Below, piece after piece: positions 52,950 through 64,000 of a stretch of DNA of 64,000 nt (position 1 is its first letter; each line of letters begins with the position of its first letter). The stretch covers positions 9,238,001 to 9,302,000 of the forward strand of contig CM060732.1 of NCBI GenBank assembly GCA_030704615.1, in the 5' to 3' direction. The translations under genes were made by a program, and so were the position numbers. Under the pieces are notes generated by a model. The model made no database searches, was not told the origin of the DNA, and was given only the letters and a program-made list of their open reading frames with translations. Source of the stretch: Takakia lepidozioides (lineage: Eukaryota > Streptophyta > Takakiopsida > Takakiales > Takakiaceae).

Positions 52950-53800
52950 TGGAGAATGACATGGCATTGTCCCGAAACACCACCTTTGGTTACAGAAGGT
53001 GGAGACTGATCTGGAAAACTAAATGTATTTCTGCGATCTACAACCTTAGCTTCTGAAAGTAAAAACCTACAGTAGACATTGACAGTTTATAAACAAGCAC
53101 CACACATGTTATCAAATGATATAGACAAGCCAACACATCAAAAGGTTGACGACAAAATTTTGGGGTACCACTTTCATTCGCCGAAGGTGGGCACAAAAAA
53201 CAGAAGGTCTGGAGGTCCACAACATAATCTGGGGGAGACGACCTTCTTTTCTCGAAGGTAGGAAAAAGAATAAAAGGTCCAAGAAATAATTTGGGGACAC
53301 CATCTTCGTCCGAAGAAAGTGGGCATAAAAATCAAAAATCCAAATGTTTTTTGGAGGAGACCACCTTCGTCAGACGAAGGTGGGCATAAAAATCAAAGAT
53401 CCAATTTTTTTTCGGAGGAGACCACTTTCGTTCAACGAAGGTGGGGAATAAAAAGTCAAAGATCCAAAAATATTTTTGTGGAAACTACCTTCGTTCAACG
53501 AAAATGGGCATAAAAATCGAGGATCAAAGACATTTTATGCGGAAGACCATTTTCATTCGACGAAAATAGGTACAAAAATCCAAAATATTGCTTTGTGGAG
53601 ACCATTTTAATCTGCCGAAGGTGGTAATAGAGATTAGTAGGTCTAAGTCAATTTTGGGGCAGACCACATTCGGTGAATGAGGACGTTGAAAATGTCTTCA
53701 AGAATTTATCATGGACGCCATCTCTGGTGAGAGTTCCAACCTTTTGTCAAAGAGGGTGTTTTATTTTTCTTCCTTGTACCTTCGTTCGTCGAAGGTAATT
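52950..53800. repeat. ~65-70-bp tandem repeats with ACCTTCGTC hairpin
   Basis: About ten units, clearest from 53160 to 53640. Each has GGAGACCACCTTCGT(C/T)(A/C)(G/A)ACGAAGGTGGGCATAAA in pieces, followed by AATCAAAGATCCAA. The core is a hairpin (ACCTTCGTC-GACGAAGGT). Some units vary in both arms (for example near 53548, TTTTCATT and CGACGAAAA), keeping the stem. A further core, TACCTTCGTTCGTCGAAGGTA, lies at about 53778. No coding role. Confidence 0.78.
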
Positions 53801-55084
53801 TTTCTTGGGCAGGTTCGTTGGGCAGCTTCCAATATTCCTGGTGACCTTCGTCATTGATGGATTTGTGCATATAACTGACAGAATATGAGCTCTCAATTCT
53901 GGATCTATACTTGATGGATGCGAGTGTGCTCTACTGCTTCTTCTCTTGTGATCTTTCTATGACACGCCAGAGGATTACATGGCTTCTATACCAGGATGCG
54001 AGAATGACCGCAGCGTAACCATGCTCGTGAGCACTGTTGTTGTAGCCGTCCTGCAAAGCTTGCGATAGCCGGGAGCTAATGGGGATAGGATATACTATGA
54101 CCCAGCATAACTATGACCGGCTCCCAGTTCGGTCGCAGGTCATTTTAGCAGCCCGGTTATGTAGGGATAACCCGCGCCTAACCGGCCAGTGCGGCTATAA
54201 CTTCCAGCAAAATGTACAGGCCTGCCAGTGCTGAGCCCAACAGGCCAATAACTTAAAGAGAAAGGGCCCCGGATGTGCGTGCGATGTGAAACTCGGCAGC
54301 AACTTGAGAGACGAGAGGGCGGGTGATTGCGGAAATTTCGTAGATGGACACTGGCGCAATCCGATGAATGTGGCGGTCGAGATTCTATGGATGGACTGCC
54401 GCGGTGATGCTTCGTAATTTCTGCGACGGCAGAGAAGCGAACAGTAGGTGACCGGGATTGTACGAGAGGTCGAATTAGGGAGTGAGTTTGAGAGAGCTTG
54501 GAGGACGGAGGTGCAAGAAGAAATCTAAGGTGTAGCAGCCCTGCACATATCAGAGGTGGGTCGGAATGGGACAGAGCAGGGCCGCTTGGCCTCGCCTTAA
54601 TAGCGATGTATCTTTCTTGCATCAGACTTTGACTAGCCACTTGTTTTCGGTAGCGGTTCCAGGTCCAAGGAGTACTCATCGCTGATCGGCCCTTCTGGCT
54701 GTTAAACTCAAGCATGATCCATCTTGGCATTCTGTACAATCTTCAGAAGGGATGAGAGAGGATTCATTAAATTACCCTGGTTTGTGGGTTCTGATGAATT
54801 TGATGCACATTACATGGATATGCTCCAGTTTTTTTTTCCGTAAGTTTGGATTTTGGACCCATTCAATAAAACCATAGTCGATGTTGATCTGTTAAGAAAA
54901 TCCAAACTAAGGATTACTTATAAACAGGCTTGAATTGTAGCTAGCTTTTGGCAGGAACTTTGGCGCAAGCCTGCCTTGTTGACAGTCAATGCAGGCATTG
55001 TCCATACCCTTCACCCAATTGGCTGAATGATGGCAACCGACTCACTACGTTTATCCAAACAGGAGTGACGAGCTCGGAAAGAAA
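53801..55084. other. Intergenic and probable arginase promoter region
   Basis: No supported gene. A minus-strand open frame at 54140-54739 lacks motifs. The 300 nt before 55085 should include the arginase leader. No certain TATA box was identified. Confidence 0.35.
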
Positions 55085-58000
55085 ATGAGGAAGACGCTGG
55101 AGAAGTTGTGGTGGACCGCAGGGAAGCAGGCACGGGGGTTTGCAGGATCGGTGTTGTCTGTGGAGCAGGGCCAGAAGAGGGTGGTGGAGGCATCCCTCAC
55201 TCTCATTCAAGCGCGTGCCCAATTGAAGGTAGTCCCCCCCCCCCCCCCCCCCACCTCTTCTGCTCGTTCTTCCCTCTGTCTCCCCTCTATCTCTATCTCC
55301 CGTCACCGTCATTGCATCGCGTGTGCCTTCTGTTTGTCTACAGTAACATATGTACTTCTCAGCCTTCCCGTGTAATGCTGCCTGTCTCTTTGTTGTGTGT
55401 CTGCCCTCACCATAGGCTGGACCGCGTACCTCCTTTACACAACCCTCTTTCTCTCTCCTCCCTCCTCTGGACCTTCACATCTCATGGTGATCTGACAACT
55501 TGCAAGATATGTTGAGGATAGTGGGCTACTAGAGGGTGTCACAAAAATCAATGCAGATATGGATGTAAGCATACGCATGCTTGTGCAGGCACAGAATGTG
55601 CGGGCCAAGGGTGGAGCCATAGCAACTGCATGTCTTCTGGGGGTGCCTCTAGGCCATAACTCGTCGTTTCTGCAGGGCCCTGCATTTTCCCCTCCTCGGA
55701 TTAGAGAGGCTATCTGGTGTGGAAGTACCAACTCTACCACTGAGGCAGGTATGGTAAAGTATCTGATGCTAAAGGCATGTTGTGTTTTGCACAGCACAAT
55801 CTCAAGATCCTTAGTTCTAAATATCTTTTTGCTATAGGTTTTGAAGGCTTCTATACCACAACCTCACAGAGGCTGGTTGATACAAGCAGCAGCCCCTGCT
55901 TTTCCTGATGCCTTCCATTCCATTGTAAGGCAGGCTTTTGTGGAATATACTACAATTGATCCATCACTTTTCCAGCAGATTTATGTGGTGCATGGTGACC
56001 CTCACTCCCTGTGTACCGGGAGGTGGTCGCATCATGTGTTACGAATTTTGTTCTGTTCGTCAATGTTCGGACAACAACCACACAATTACATTCTGTTATA
56101 CATGAAGGATGCTGGGATGCAGGGAAAGATCTGGAGGACATACGAATACTGTCAGATGCAGGGGATGTGCCCATCCAGGAGATGCGTGACTGTGGTTTGG
56201 ATGATGAACATCTGATGCATGCGATCAGTGATGCAGTCAAACTCATCATGGTTGAGGTTGGTTGCTCATGCATGTAAAGAGAAAGAGGGATTGACCTGTA
56301 TGTATTGGCCACTTCCTCTAAACATGGGCTGTGGCTACCTTGAGGGCAGTCCCAGCGGCATACCCCACTCTCTTGGAGCCAAATGTGGGGTTTAGCTCTG
56401 GAGGGCCTGAAACCCAGCAGTTCTGATTGAGCACAGTTGTGTAGCAGTTTACTTGGGCTTGAATGTCCCTGTCAGTGGTCCAACTGTAGCCCAACATCTT
56501 ACACAGAAGTGACAGTTGTGGCTTTGGCTGCGGTTGCACTTCCAGTCACAATACATACAGAAGGGCAGACATCTGACCCTTGGTTGCACAGATCTCACAC
56601 ATGTGGCTGTGATTTGACTCAAACATCGTAGTATGGAACAGAGAGAGAAGAAGGAAAGAAAGAAAGATGTTTTTTTCCTCCCACGGGAGGCCAGAGGAAA
56701 CTCCTAGTATTCCTCTAGTATTGCCGGAGAACAACAAAGACAAAGAGAATTCACAGTTCCAGGCTTGTAAGTATCATGGTTGCAGCCCTCCATGGCCGTC
56801 CCGGGCTTTATAGACTATGTGCTGGTCTTCTGCGTCTTCCCTTTCTTTTCTTGGACTTTTTTCCCCTGGAAACTGGTTAATTCAAGTATTCTCTCCCCTG
56901 GTTAGGCAATACGAGGTATGTTTCTCTGATTGGCATTTATTGGCTTGCCCAGATTGTGATGAGTTTTTGAGTGTACACAGTTGAGAGAGAGACAGAGAAA
57001 GTGTGATCAATGAAAATACTGGTTCACATCATCAATTTTGTTAGTTGCTTTGTTCAGTCTATCTTACTTGGTGCTATTGCTGTCCCACGTCCTGCTCTGT
57101 GTTGTTATTGTTGTTATTTCCGGATGTTGTGGCTCTCCTGAATCAATCCTTGTGGATTCTGTGTGCATGGCATGCTCATGGCAGTCACCACTGCGGCCTC
57201 TTGTGTTGGGAGGAGACCACTCGATATCATACCCTGTAGTGCGTGCAGTGTCAGAGCACTTGGGGGGACCTCTGGACATTCTGCACCTAGATGCACATCC
57301 TGACATTTATCATTCCTTTGAGGGCAATTACTTCTCACACGCCTCTCCTTTTGCCCGTATCATGGAGGGTGGCTATGCTAGGCGCCTTATTCAGGTGTGT
57401 TTTACTCTATATCATGGTGTGAGATTTTCACCTGCTCATGAAGAGGGTGGAGAAGCACAAAGTTTGTGCTCGAAGCCTGACAAGTGTATGTGTGTTTGAA
57501 GGTTGGGTTGCGATCAATAAATAAAGAAGGGCGAGATCAAGGTAAGAAATTTGGGGTGGAGCAACATGAAATGCGTACATTCAGCCGCGATCGTGACTAT
57601 CTTGAGAGCCTGGTATGTCTCTATCCCCCTTTCCTCTAAACTTTCTACTTGTCTTTGTACATGCCGAGCTATCCCTCAAATTGATGTGTGCTGGAATTAT
57701 GCTGCAATTTCAACGGGGAACTGGGTGCCCTTTCGAGGGCTTCTTGTCTGGCACACGTATGGAGAACAGACATAAACATGACCATGTCAGCCCCTCCCGT
57801 TCTATTACTCAAATGATCTGGAAAGCCTCTCTGCTATCACTATATTCCAGTTCAGCAATTTCCATTTAGCATCTTGTCAAACACTGGGCGTGCATCCACC
57901 ATCCTTCAACACCTGACTTGCTTGTTGACAAGATTGTCAAACTTGAGTTCATGTAGATAATGTGGCGGTTCACCTGCTTCTCTGTCCTAGACCTTTCATG

Positions 58001-60371
58001 TTAGTGCACTCCCTATGATACAGTCGGAGGTGCCAAAAATGTGTAGTGCCTCTTTGAGTGGTCCTGCCTGACTCAGTGTCCTTACATCCACATGCCAGAA
58101 GGCCTCTTGTTGACTCCCTCTCCTTCTCCTCTTTCAAGTGTTGTCAGTTTTGCCAGTGCTACCCCTGTCTGCCAGTCTGATGTCGAAGAAACTGTGCCTG
58201 ATTCAGCCCCGCCATCCTGCCTGACTGAAAAGTCTTACTGACCTACCTTTGTGGCTTAACTCGTAGCATATCTTGATGTACTTCAATCCTTTTAGGAAGG
58301 TTAGTCTTGGCAGACAGACTTGTTTCTGCATATTAATATAGCTACAAAACAACCGCAGTGATGTATTTTGATAGTCAACTGAGCTGGTTCAATCAGTTGG
58401 GTTGGAGCCCTTATGCTCAAAATCAATACTGTCTGTATGTTCCTGCTAAAGCTCTATCGTGTAGATAGCCTTGCGATCATCACCAAATTGTGCTAGACCA
58501 TATTCTACTTTGTCCCCTGGGCCCTCAGGGCACCTTGTGGATGTTAATATATATATATATATTTTTCTGTCTTTCTTTCTCTGCATCGCATCTGTCAGCT
58601 CTGCTTCACACAAGGGAGCTTCGAACAACTCTCAATTCATTGATTGGCATTGTACAGTTTAAAATTTTAAAGCAGGGCCTGGTGATGACGTAATCAACAA
58701 GCTTCTCAAATATGGAGGTGCTCCAATGATCTAGTACAGGGGGTGATAGACAACATCAAGAGGTACTTGGGTGGCTGGCAGTCTGAAGCCACTGCGACTG
58801 CAAGTGCTGTCGTAGTTATGACAACCGAGGAAGTTTAATCCTCCTGAATTGCTGATGGGAGGCTCACAATGAAAATATCATCGAAATTGCCGGAGAAACA
58901 TGTTAGTGCTGTGCTTAAGGCCTCCCTGGGTTCTTCTTAAAGGAAACACGTGCCAGGCCACTTTACATATTTGAGGGTTATCTTTTTCAGATGTCCTCCA
59001 GCAGGAAGCAATTTTTTTCTGGTGATCCTCAGACGGTAATGCCCAATGAACCAGCTTGTTTGAGTTGCTGGATGATGGGGCTGAAGCTTTTCTCGTTGCT
59101 GATCTTATACCAAAAAGGGTAGCCTAGAATCACTGCTGCTGACTTGAGGAAAACCGACAAGCGCTGAGACTTTGGGGGTCTAATCTCACCAGCCCTGTAC
59201 GAGGATCACCCTTCGCAACCATGTCTAAGACCTGCCAAGAGCAAGATAACATCAAATGGCTCTGACAACTGGAGGCCATCTAATCACTCCATGGCCTCTT
59301 GTATCTGGGAGGGAGAGTGTGTTCTCTCTGTCTCTCTCTTTTTCTGTCAGTATCAAACCAGCTCACACCAAAGAACAAAAACATACCACCTTGGATCGGA
59401 GAAAGATGGGATTGTTACCTTCCTGAGGATTGATCATCCCAGTACATGGTGTCTTTTAGAGATTGCCCGCCCCCGGGAGAGACCTATACCTATGAGGACA
59501 AAGTACTTCGAGACTTACCTGCATGAGGCCTCGGCCTTTGTGAATGCTTGACCTTTGAGTTTGTAGTTGTGTGGCTCAACTGTGCTGTTCTACTTTTGTT
59601 CTTTGTGGTGTTCATCAATTTAATATAATTTATCTCTTTCGTTCTTTCTCTGTAGAGTTCATGTCTCTTTTTTCTCCTGAGGTTTGCGGGATGCCAAACA
59701 ATTGGGTTGTTGAAGCACCTTTTGGTTCTTTCTTGTAGTTCTTTCATCTTCTCTCTTCCTGTGGACTCTATAAATTTTCCTCTTTCCTTTATTCCTTTTC
59801 GTTTTTCCCTCTCTCTCTTTATGTTAAGCTGCATATCGGAACCCTATCATCCAGATACAGATTTGACTAAATCATCAAGTTCCCATCTTTCACGTTGTCT
59901 GCTGGACCCAACGGACTGGAACTTCAATACGATTGTGCAAGTAGGATCAAACGATTATCTAATGTAGTGTCACTCTTCTTAACACTGCCTTGCTATCTTT
60001 CTTTCCTGGAAGTTGGCTAGCATAATTCATATGCCAGTTCTCTTAGTACAATCCGTCTGCTTTGAGCACCTTACCAACCTGATTGAGTCTCCTCTCTTTC
60101 TGGTGTGTAGGAGCTTGGAGGTGGAGTTAAAGGTGTTTACATCTCGATTGATGTGGACTGTCTGGATCCAGCATTTGCTCCCGGTGTGTCCCACATTGAA
60201 CCCGGTGGCCTCAGCTTTCGGGATGTAATGAACATTCTGCAAAATTTGAGGGGTGATATCGTGGGTGGTGATGTGGTAGAGTTTAACCCCCAGCGGGACA
60301 CAGCCGATGGTATGACAGCCATGGTTGCTGCCAAGCTTGTGCGTGAGCTGTCTGCCAAAATGTCGAAGTAA
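55085..60371 (+). CDS. Arginase / agmatinase-family ureohydrolase, probably mitochondrial arginase
   Basis: Hydrolyses L-arginine to ornithine and urea with a binuclear Mn centre. Plant arginases act in mitochondria, and some also cleave agmatine. Exons 55085-55228, 55589-55748, 56123-56256, 57185-57394, 57502-57612 and 60111-60371 join in phase (0, 1, 0, 0, 0) to 339 residues, close to the usual plant length of about 340. The N-terminus is basic, with few acidic residues (MRKTLEKLWWTAGKQARGFA), as in a transit peptide. Family motifs are LLGVPLGHNSSFLQGPAF and PPRIREAIWCGSTNSTTE, then metal ligands GGDHS (H158), LDAHPDIY (D182, H184, D186) and SIDVDCLDPAFAPGVSHIEP (267-272 region), ending VVEFNPQRDT and MVAAKLVREL. 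All ligands are present and no break is seen. Intron 5 is about 2.5 kb. The exon 2 acceptor could instead be a few bases downstream. Confidence 0.95.
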
Positions 60372-62169
60372 ATGTGGTACATCACTTCCGAGCTTCTATG
60401 ACTCGCCTACTTTTACGTTCCATTTCTCCTTGTGCTCCCCTATATGACAGGTCTTCAGTGTAATATCGTTGTGCCTAAAACTTTATTTCTCTTGTTACAT
60501 GGTATACACAGGCACCTACACATGCGCACCGAGAGAGATGGGAATGGTACAGAGGATGCAGATTGTGGGCACGATTACTTTTTGTGTAGCAATGGCACGT
60601 CACATGAATCTTGCACTCGAGCACTTCAAAAGTTGTGCGTTGCCCAGATTTCCTTCTTTCTTTCTCTGGCTGGCTGTGTTGTGTGCCTACTCTTACAACA
60701 CTTTGCGGGTGATGGCCTGGCTGCAGCCAAGTAGGAGAAAAGTATGGAAGTCACTTGGTTCGTGTGAGCATCGTGGCACCCTTGAATAGCTTGTAAGACT
60801 TGCGTATGTTCTCCATCTCTCTACTCTGCACTTCCTTCAGTGCCTTCTTCCTCCCTCCCTCAATCCTCCTCTCTTTTTCAACTTCAGTGGATAACAATTG
60901 TCGTTCTTCCTTATCATCAACTTTCCTTCTCTGGATGTATGTCCACTGTCAACCTCTGTTACATGGTTTGTAGTGTTCTTTGGAATACCTTGAGTTCCCT
61001 TGGTTGCTGGTGTGTTATGAGATATGAGAACAACCCAGCTGTAAATTTTCCACCAGATGTACAGCTGTCTCTACCTCTTATGTGTGCAATTGGCGTCCTC
61101 ATATTGTTACTCGTCTTTTTTGCAGGAAGGAGGATGTATTTTTTGCTCTGAGAAGATGCCTTCATACTTTAAGGGAAACAAGGGAGTGGAATCATCAAAA
61201 GAATAAGGCTCGCTGCTTGACAGGTTCAAAAGAACACCTTGGAGCTAACATAATTTGATTGGAAGGCAGGTCTGAATGACCGACGCAGCTCCATATCAGG
61301 CCTTTACCTTGCTCAGAGTATGAGCTCACAGTCTGATATTCTCTGTATGGCTTTCGAAAAGGAGGCTATTTATGCAGAAGAGGGATAATTAAGTGCAACT
61401 AATGGAATTTGCTAGTAGGTTCTACCTTTTAAAGTGCCTGTGACCAGGTCCGGTAGGAACTCAAACTAATTTGCAGGGTTGGAAATTGAATGTGCTCTAG
61501 AGAAAGTGAAGACCAATAATTTAGATTGTGTTTGAGATGTTTGACCAATGCGAGGTTTGTTCTGTACTTCTCACACTAATATTCAAGAGGTGGTGGGCAG
61601 CCAGGTAGTATTATTCAAGCTTATGTTTTGGATGGTACAGGGATCTACCTTCTCCACATCCTCTGTTAGAAGGCTTTCTAATTAACAACTGTCATACAAG
61701 TTGCTGGATACAAAGAAGCCATGTCGTGATGTTTCAGAAAGGAGCTCAAAAATTATGAATTATATCTTATGGCATTGGATTTGTAGCCCTTGCCCTTATC
61801 TGAACATCTATTGTTAATGTGTGGACTTGTAGAGCCCAGCATGGGATGCTCTTTACTAGCAAAGTTAATGGAAGTGCAAGGTAGCTAGATATCTATAGTT
61901 CTGATCTAAACTTAGTTGTTTTGTCCCAATTTATAAACAGTGATGTAGAGTAACTGGCTCTGATGTGCGATGGAAAGAGGTTGTAATCAATATGCGCAGT
62001 CAGACATGGCCACATGGCTCTCTAGATCGCCCTCCTCACAACCTAGGTCTTGGTTAGCATCAATCAATCTGCAGCTCTGGTTTTTAGTGTTGCAACTAGT
62101 GGTTCATGCAGTAGTAGCATTTCAGGGCTCCCATGTTTTGTTTTTCATTAAGCTCAGGCTGTTATGTGT
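60372..62169. other. 3' flank of arginase, no further gene seen
   Basis: Likely 3' untranslated sequence followed by intergenic DNA. Hydrophobic open frames at 60432-60734 and 60840-61151 are pyrimidine-rich artefacts without family motifs. Confidence 0.4.
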
Positions 62170-63420
62170 CGGGTAAAGCCTCGGCACGAGAGGCCATTAC
62201 GGGGTTCGAAGCCAGGTCGATGGCGCAGCCCCAGACCAATGCGCTGTACTGGAAACACGCAGGGCCGAGGACCACGTACTGGCCCGAGGCCTCGGGATAT
62301 TTGTAATCTAGGAATAGCCTAAAGAGAGGCCTTGTCCCTACAAGGCAGGGCACATTAATGGGCTTTGTCATTAATGCCAAGAGCAAGGCGCCCCCCACCC
62401 GGACCCACCTGCTATTTCCTCGCCACGCCGTACCCAATCCTCGCCATGCATGCGTGCCCTGCCATGCTCCATGCGAGGCCCCATGCCCCATGCTCCATGC
62501 GAGGCCCCATGCCCCATGCTCCATGGTCATGTTTGTTATCCATAGATGATTTTAGCGGGATGAGTCTAAAATGGATGAGGTTAGGGGTGTGGTTAGGGTA
62601 ACGATTGTTTTGACATTGCTAATTATCTTGGCTCCCAAAGCAAACAGCGAGGTTCTATGGATTGGTGAATGGATTAGTGGAAGCGATTACGAGTAGATTA
62701 GATTAGTGAGGTGAGCTTGTGGATCACTAAACACTTCATGTGGTCGTCAAGGTTTCTCTGGCTTATCACTTAAGTGATACAAGATATGTTTAGAGGAAAC
62801 CGCGGTCGAGGTTTCCCTGGCATATTACTTAGGTGATATAAGATATGTTTGGAAGAAACCGCGGTCGAGGTTTCCCTGACATATCACTTAAGTGATATAA
62901 GATATATCTAGAGGAAACTGCGGTCGAGGTTTCCCTAACATGATGGTATATCTTAATATGTTTGGAGGAAGCGCATTCAAGTTTCCCTAGCATACCACTT
63001 GCATACCATTCACAATGCAAACATAATAAAAAAGAACTCAGCTAGTTTGCAAAGAACTCACTAAGCCAAAAAACTCACTAAGCCCCAAACAAACAAAACC
63101 CTAAACCAGCCACCGCCCTAAAAGACCCCCTAACCTATCCATCCTAAATTCATCCTTAAATTCATCCATGGATAACAAACATGCTATGGAGCATGGGGGA
63201 GGGCTCATAGAGCATGGTAGGGCCCGCATTCATGGTGAGGAGTATGGCGAGCAAGGGGCATGGCGGGCCGAGAGTGTGGGCTGGTTCCTGCATTAACGAT
63301 AGTATGGCTTTATTATAGCCCTTAATGAGGGCCTATCTTGTAGGGACAAGGCTCTCTTTAGGCTAATCCTAGAGTACAAGTATCCGGAGACCCGGCCGAG
63401 GGCTGAGGCTTTACCCTGCG
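62170..63420. mobile_element. Inverted-repeat (foldback/MITE-like) element
   Basis: The left arm (62170-62610) and the reverse complement of the right arm (63105-63420) share GGGTAAAGCCTC at the outer ends. Further in they share ATAGCCTAAAGAGAGGCC / TTAGCCTAAAGAGAGCC, CCTTGTCCCTACAAG, CCCCATGCTCCAT and CATGTTTGTTATCCAT(A/G)GATGA. The core (about 62735-63000) has four 62-bp tandem repeats (GGTTTCCCTGGCATATCACT, TAAGTGATATAAGATATGTT, GGAGGAAACCGCGGTCGA) with the palindrome ATCACTTAAGTGAT. No transposase is present and a target duplication was not clear. Confidence 0.72.
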
Positions 63421-64000
63421 TAAAGTATCCGAATATGTACTACATTTATTTGGCGCAATCTGATTGGGCGTGAATTATCCCATATCGATTGCCCATATTC
63501 AGAACCCTGTGGAGGATGTAAACGGGGGCGAGCTGCAAGGGAGTGGAGGCTGGCCTATGGGTGATTACGTCATCCCTGCTTTAACGGAGTACTATTTGGA
63601 GGAGTACGTTACACCCAAATATAACGTACTCCCCAAAGTATAAGGTACTTACCCTAAAATTTGTCCAGATAAGCGTACTCAAACTACAAAGAAAAAAAGT
63701 GATGAGGTTCTTTACGTCTGAAGTTGAGTGTACGCCTGAATGTTTTTTCTGGTCAAGTACCATTCAATGTGTTGTTGCACTTTTCTTGTTGTCAAAGGAG
63801 CACTTCTCTCATTGTTGTCTACTTTTCATTTTGATGAACACTTGAAATTGACGATTTCATCATGGATACCAGACCATGCCTCAAATTCACACCGTCTTGC
63901 TTAAAATAAACTTCATTATTCAGACCTGGCATGCGTATATGTCAAAAAACTATTTTGTATACCATATTCGTACCTAGCTGATCGTTCGGACAGTCTGGCG
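63421..64000. other. No gene seen
   Basis: Unassigned sequence to the window edge. 63560-63660 has repeated GGAGTAC/GTACTCC/GTACTT words. No coding motif. Confidence 0.35.

Noticed and set aside
53150-53800. Second CRISPR-like array
   Set aside because: The spacers are themselves repeats of each other, so it is a tandem satellite.
54140-54739. Minus-strand 199-codon ORF upstream of arginase
   Set aside because: No recognisable domain, Ser/Arg/His-rich composition typical of chance frames, and no splice or start context.
60432-61151. Small membrane proteins downstream of arginase
   Set aside because: Hydrophobic frames arise from pyrimidine-rich 3' flank; no conserved motif.

Overview
This window looks like nuclear DNA of a land plant with a repeat-rich genome. 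The evidence is spliced protein genes with GT-AG introns, a plant-type mitochondrial arginase, a MUR3-class GT47 glycosyltransferase, relics of PLS-class PPR and B3 genes, and several kinds of plant transposable element. The PPR relic, the FCP1-like family and the degree of nesting fit a seed-free plant (fern, lycophyte or bryophyte) best, but sequence inspection alone does not fix the species. There is no operon logic here. Most of the window is mobile-element sequence between a few isolated host genes.

Layout. 1-1870: GC-rich tandem repeat, then unassigned DNA and probable 5' leader. 1874-5904 (+): four-exon GT47 exostosin-family gene, apparently intact. 7220-9470: two CACTA-like termini, each followed by palindromic GCGACCGCC repeats. 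10765-11170: PPR fossil. 11490-12020: 64-bp tandem array. 13211-15885 (-): deleted Ty1/copia element between 243-bp direct repeats. 16085-16480: B3-domain fragment. 17980-19358 (-): FCP1/NIF-like HAD-domain gene with a changed nucleophile site and one frameshift. 19432-26256 (+): full-length Ty3 chromovirus with a perfect GCAAA target duplication, inserted 74 bp upstream of the FCP1-like start codon. 27060-28273: hairpin repeat array and a 500-N assembly gap.

28274-48335 is a nest of at least two kinds of LTR element. One is a pol-less family with ~1.03-1.05 kb LTRs that each carry a CACAGCC minisatellite. It encodes one very long coiled-coil protein directly upstream of the polypurine tract. 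Copies occur in both orientations at about 28-33.5 kb (+), 35.4-37.5 kb (-), 37.5-38.8 kb (+, N-terminal part) and 45.6-48.3 kb (-). The other kind is three degenerate Ty3/gypsy bodies (33.5-35.4, 38.8-42.2 and 42.2-45.6 kb). The minus-strand copies interrupt two of the gypsy bodies, and a plus-strand copy is fused in frame to a gypsy zinc knuckle.

48335-54900: GCCGGCGG hairpin repeats, a tRNA-derived SINE, an unrecognised 217-codon ORF, a broken Myb/SANT-like gene and an ACCTTCGTC hairpin array. 55085-60371 (+): six-exon arginase/agmatinase-family gene, apparently intact, 339 codons. 62170-63420: inverted-repeat element with 62-bp internal tandem repeats.

The host genes are not obviously linked in function. 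The GT47 protein would act on cell-wall polysaccharide in the Golgi and the arginase on arginine catabolism in mitochondria. The most unusual content is the coiled-coil LTR family and the recurrence of four unrelated hairpin satellites within one 64-kb stretch. All exon boundaries and family calls were made by eye from motifs and reading-frame phase; no searches were run.
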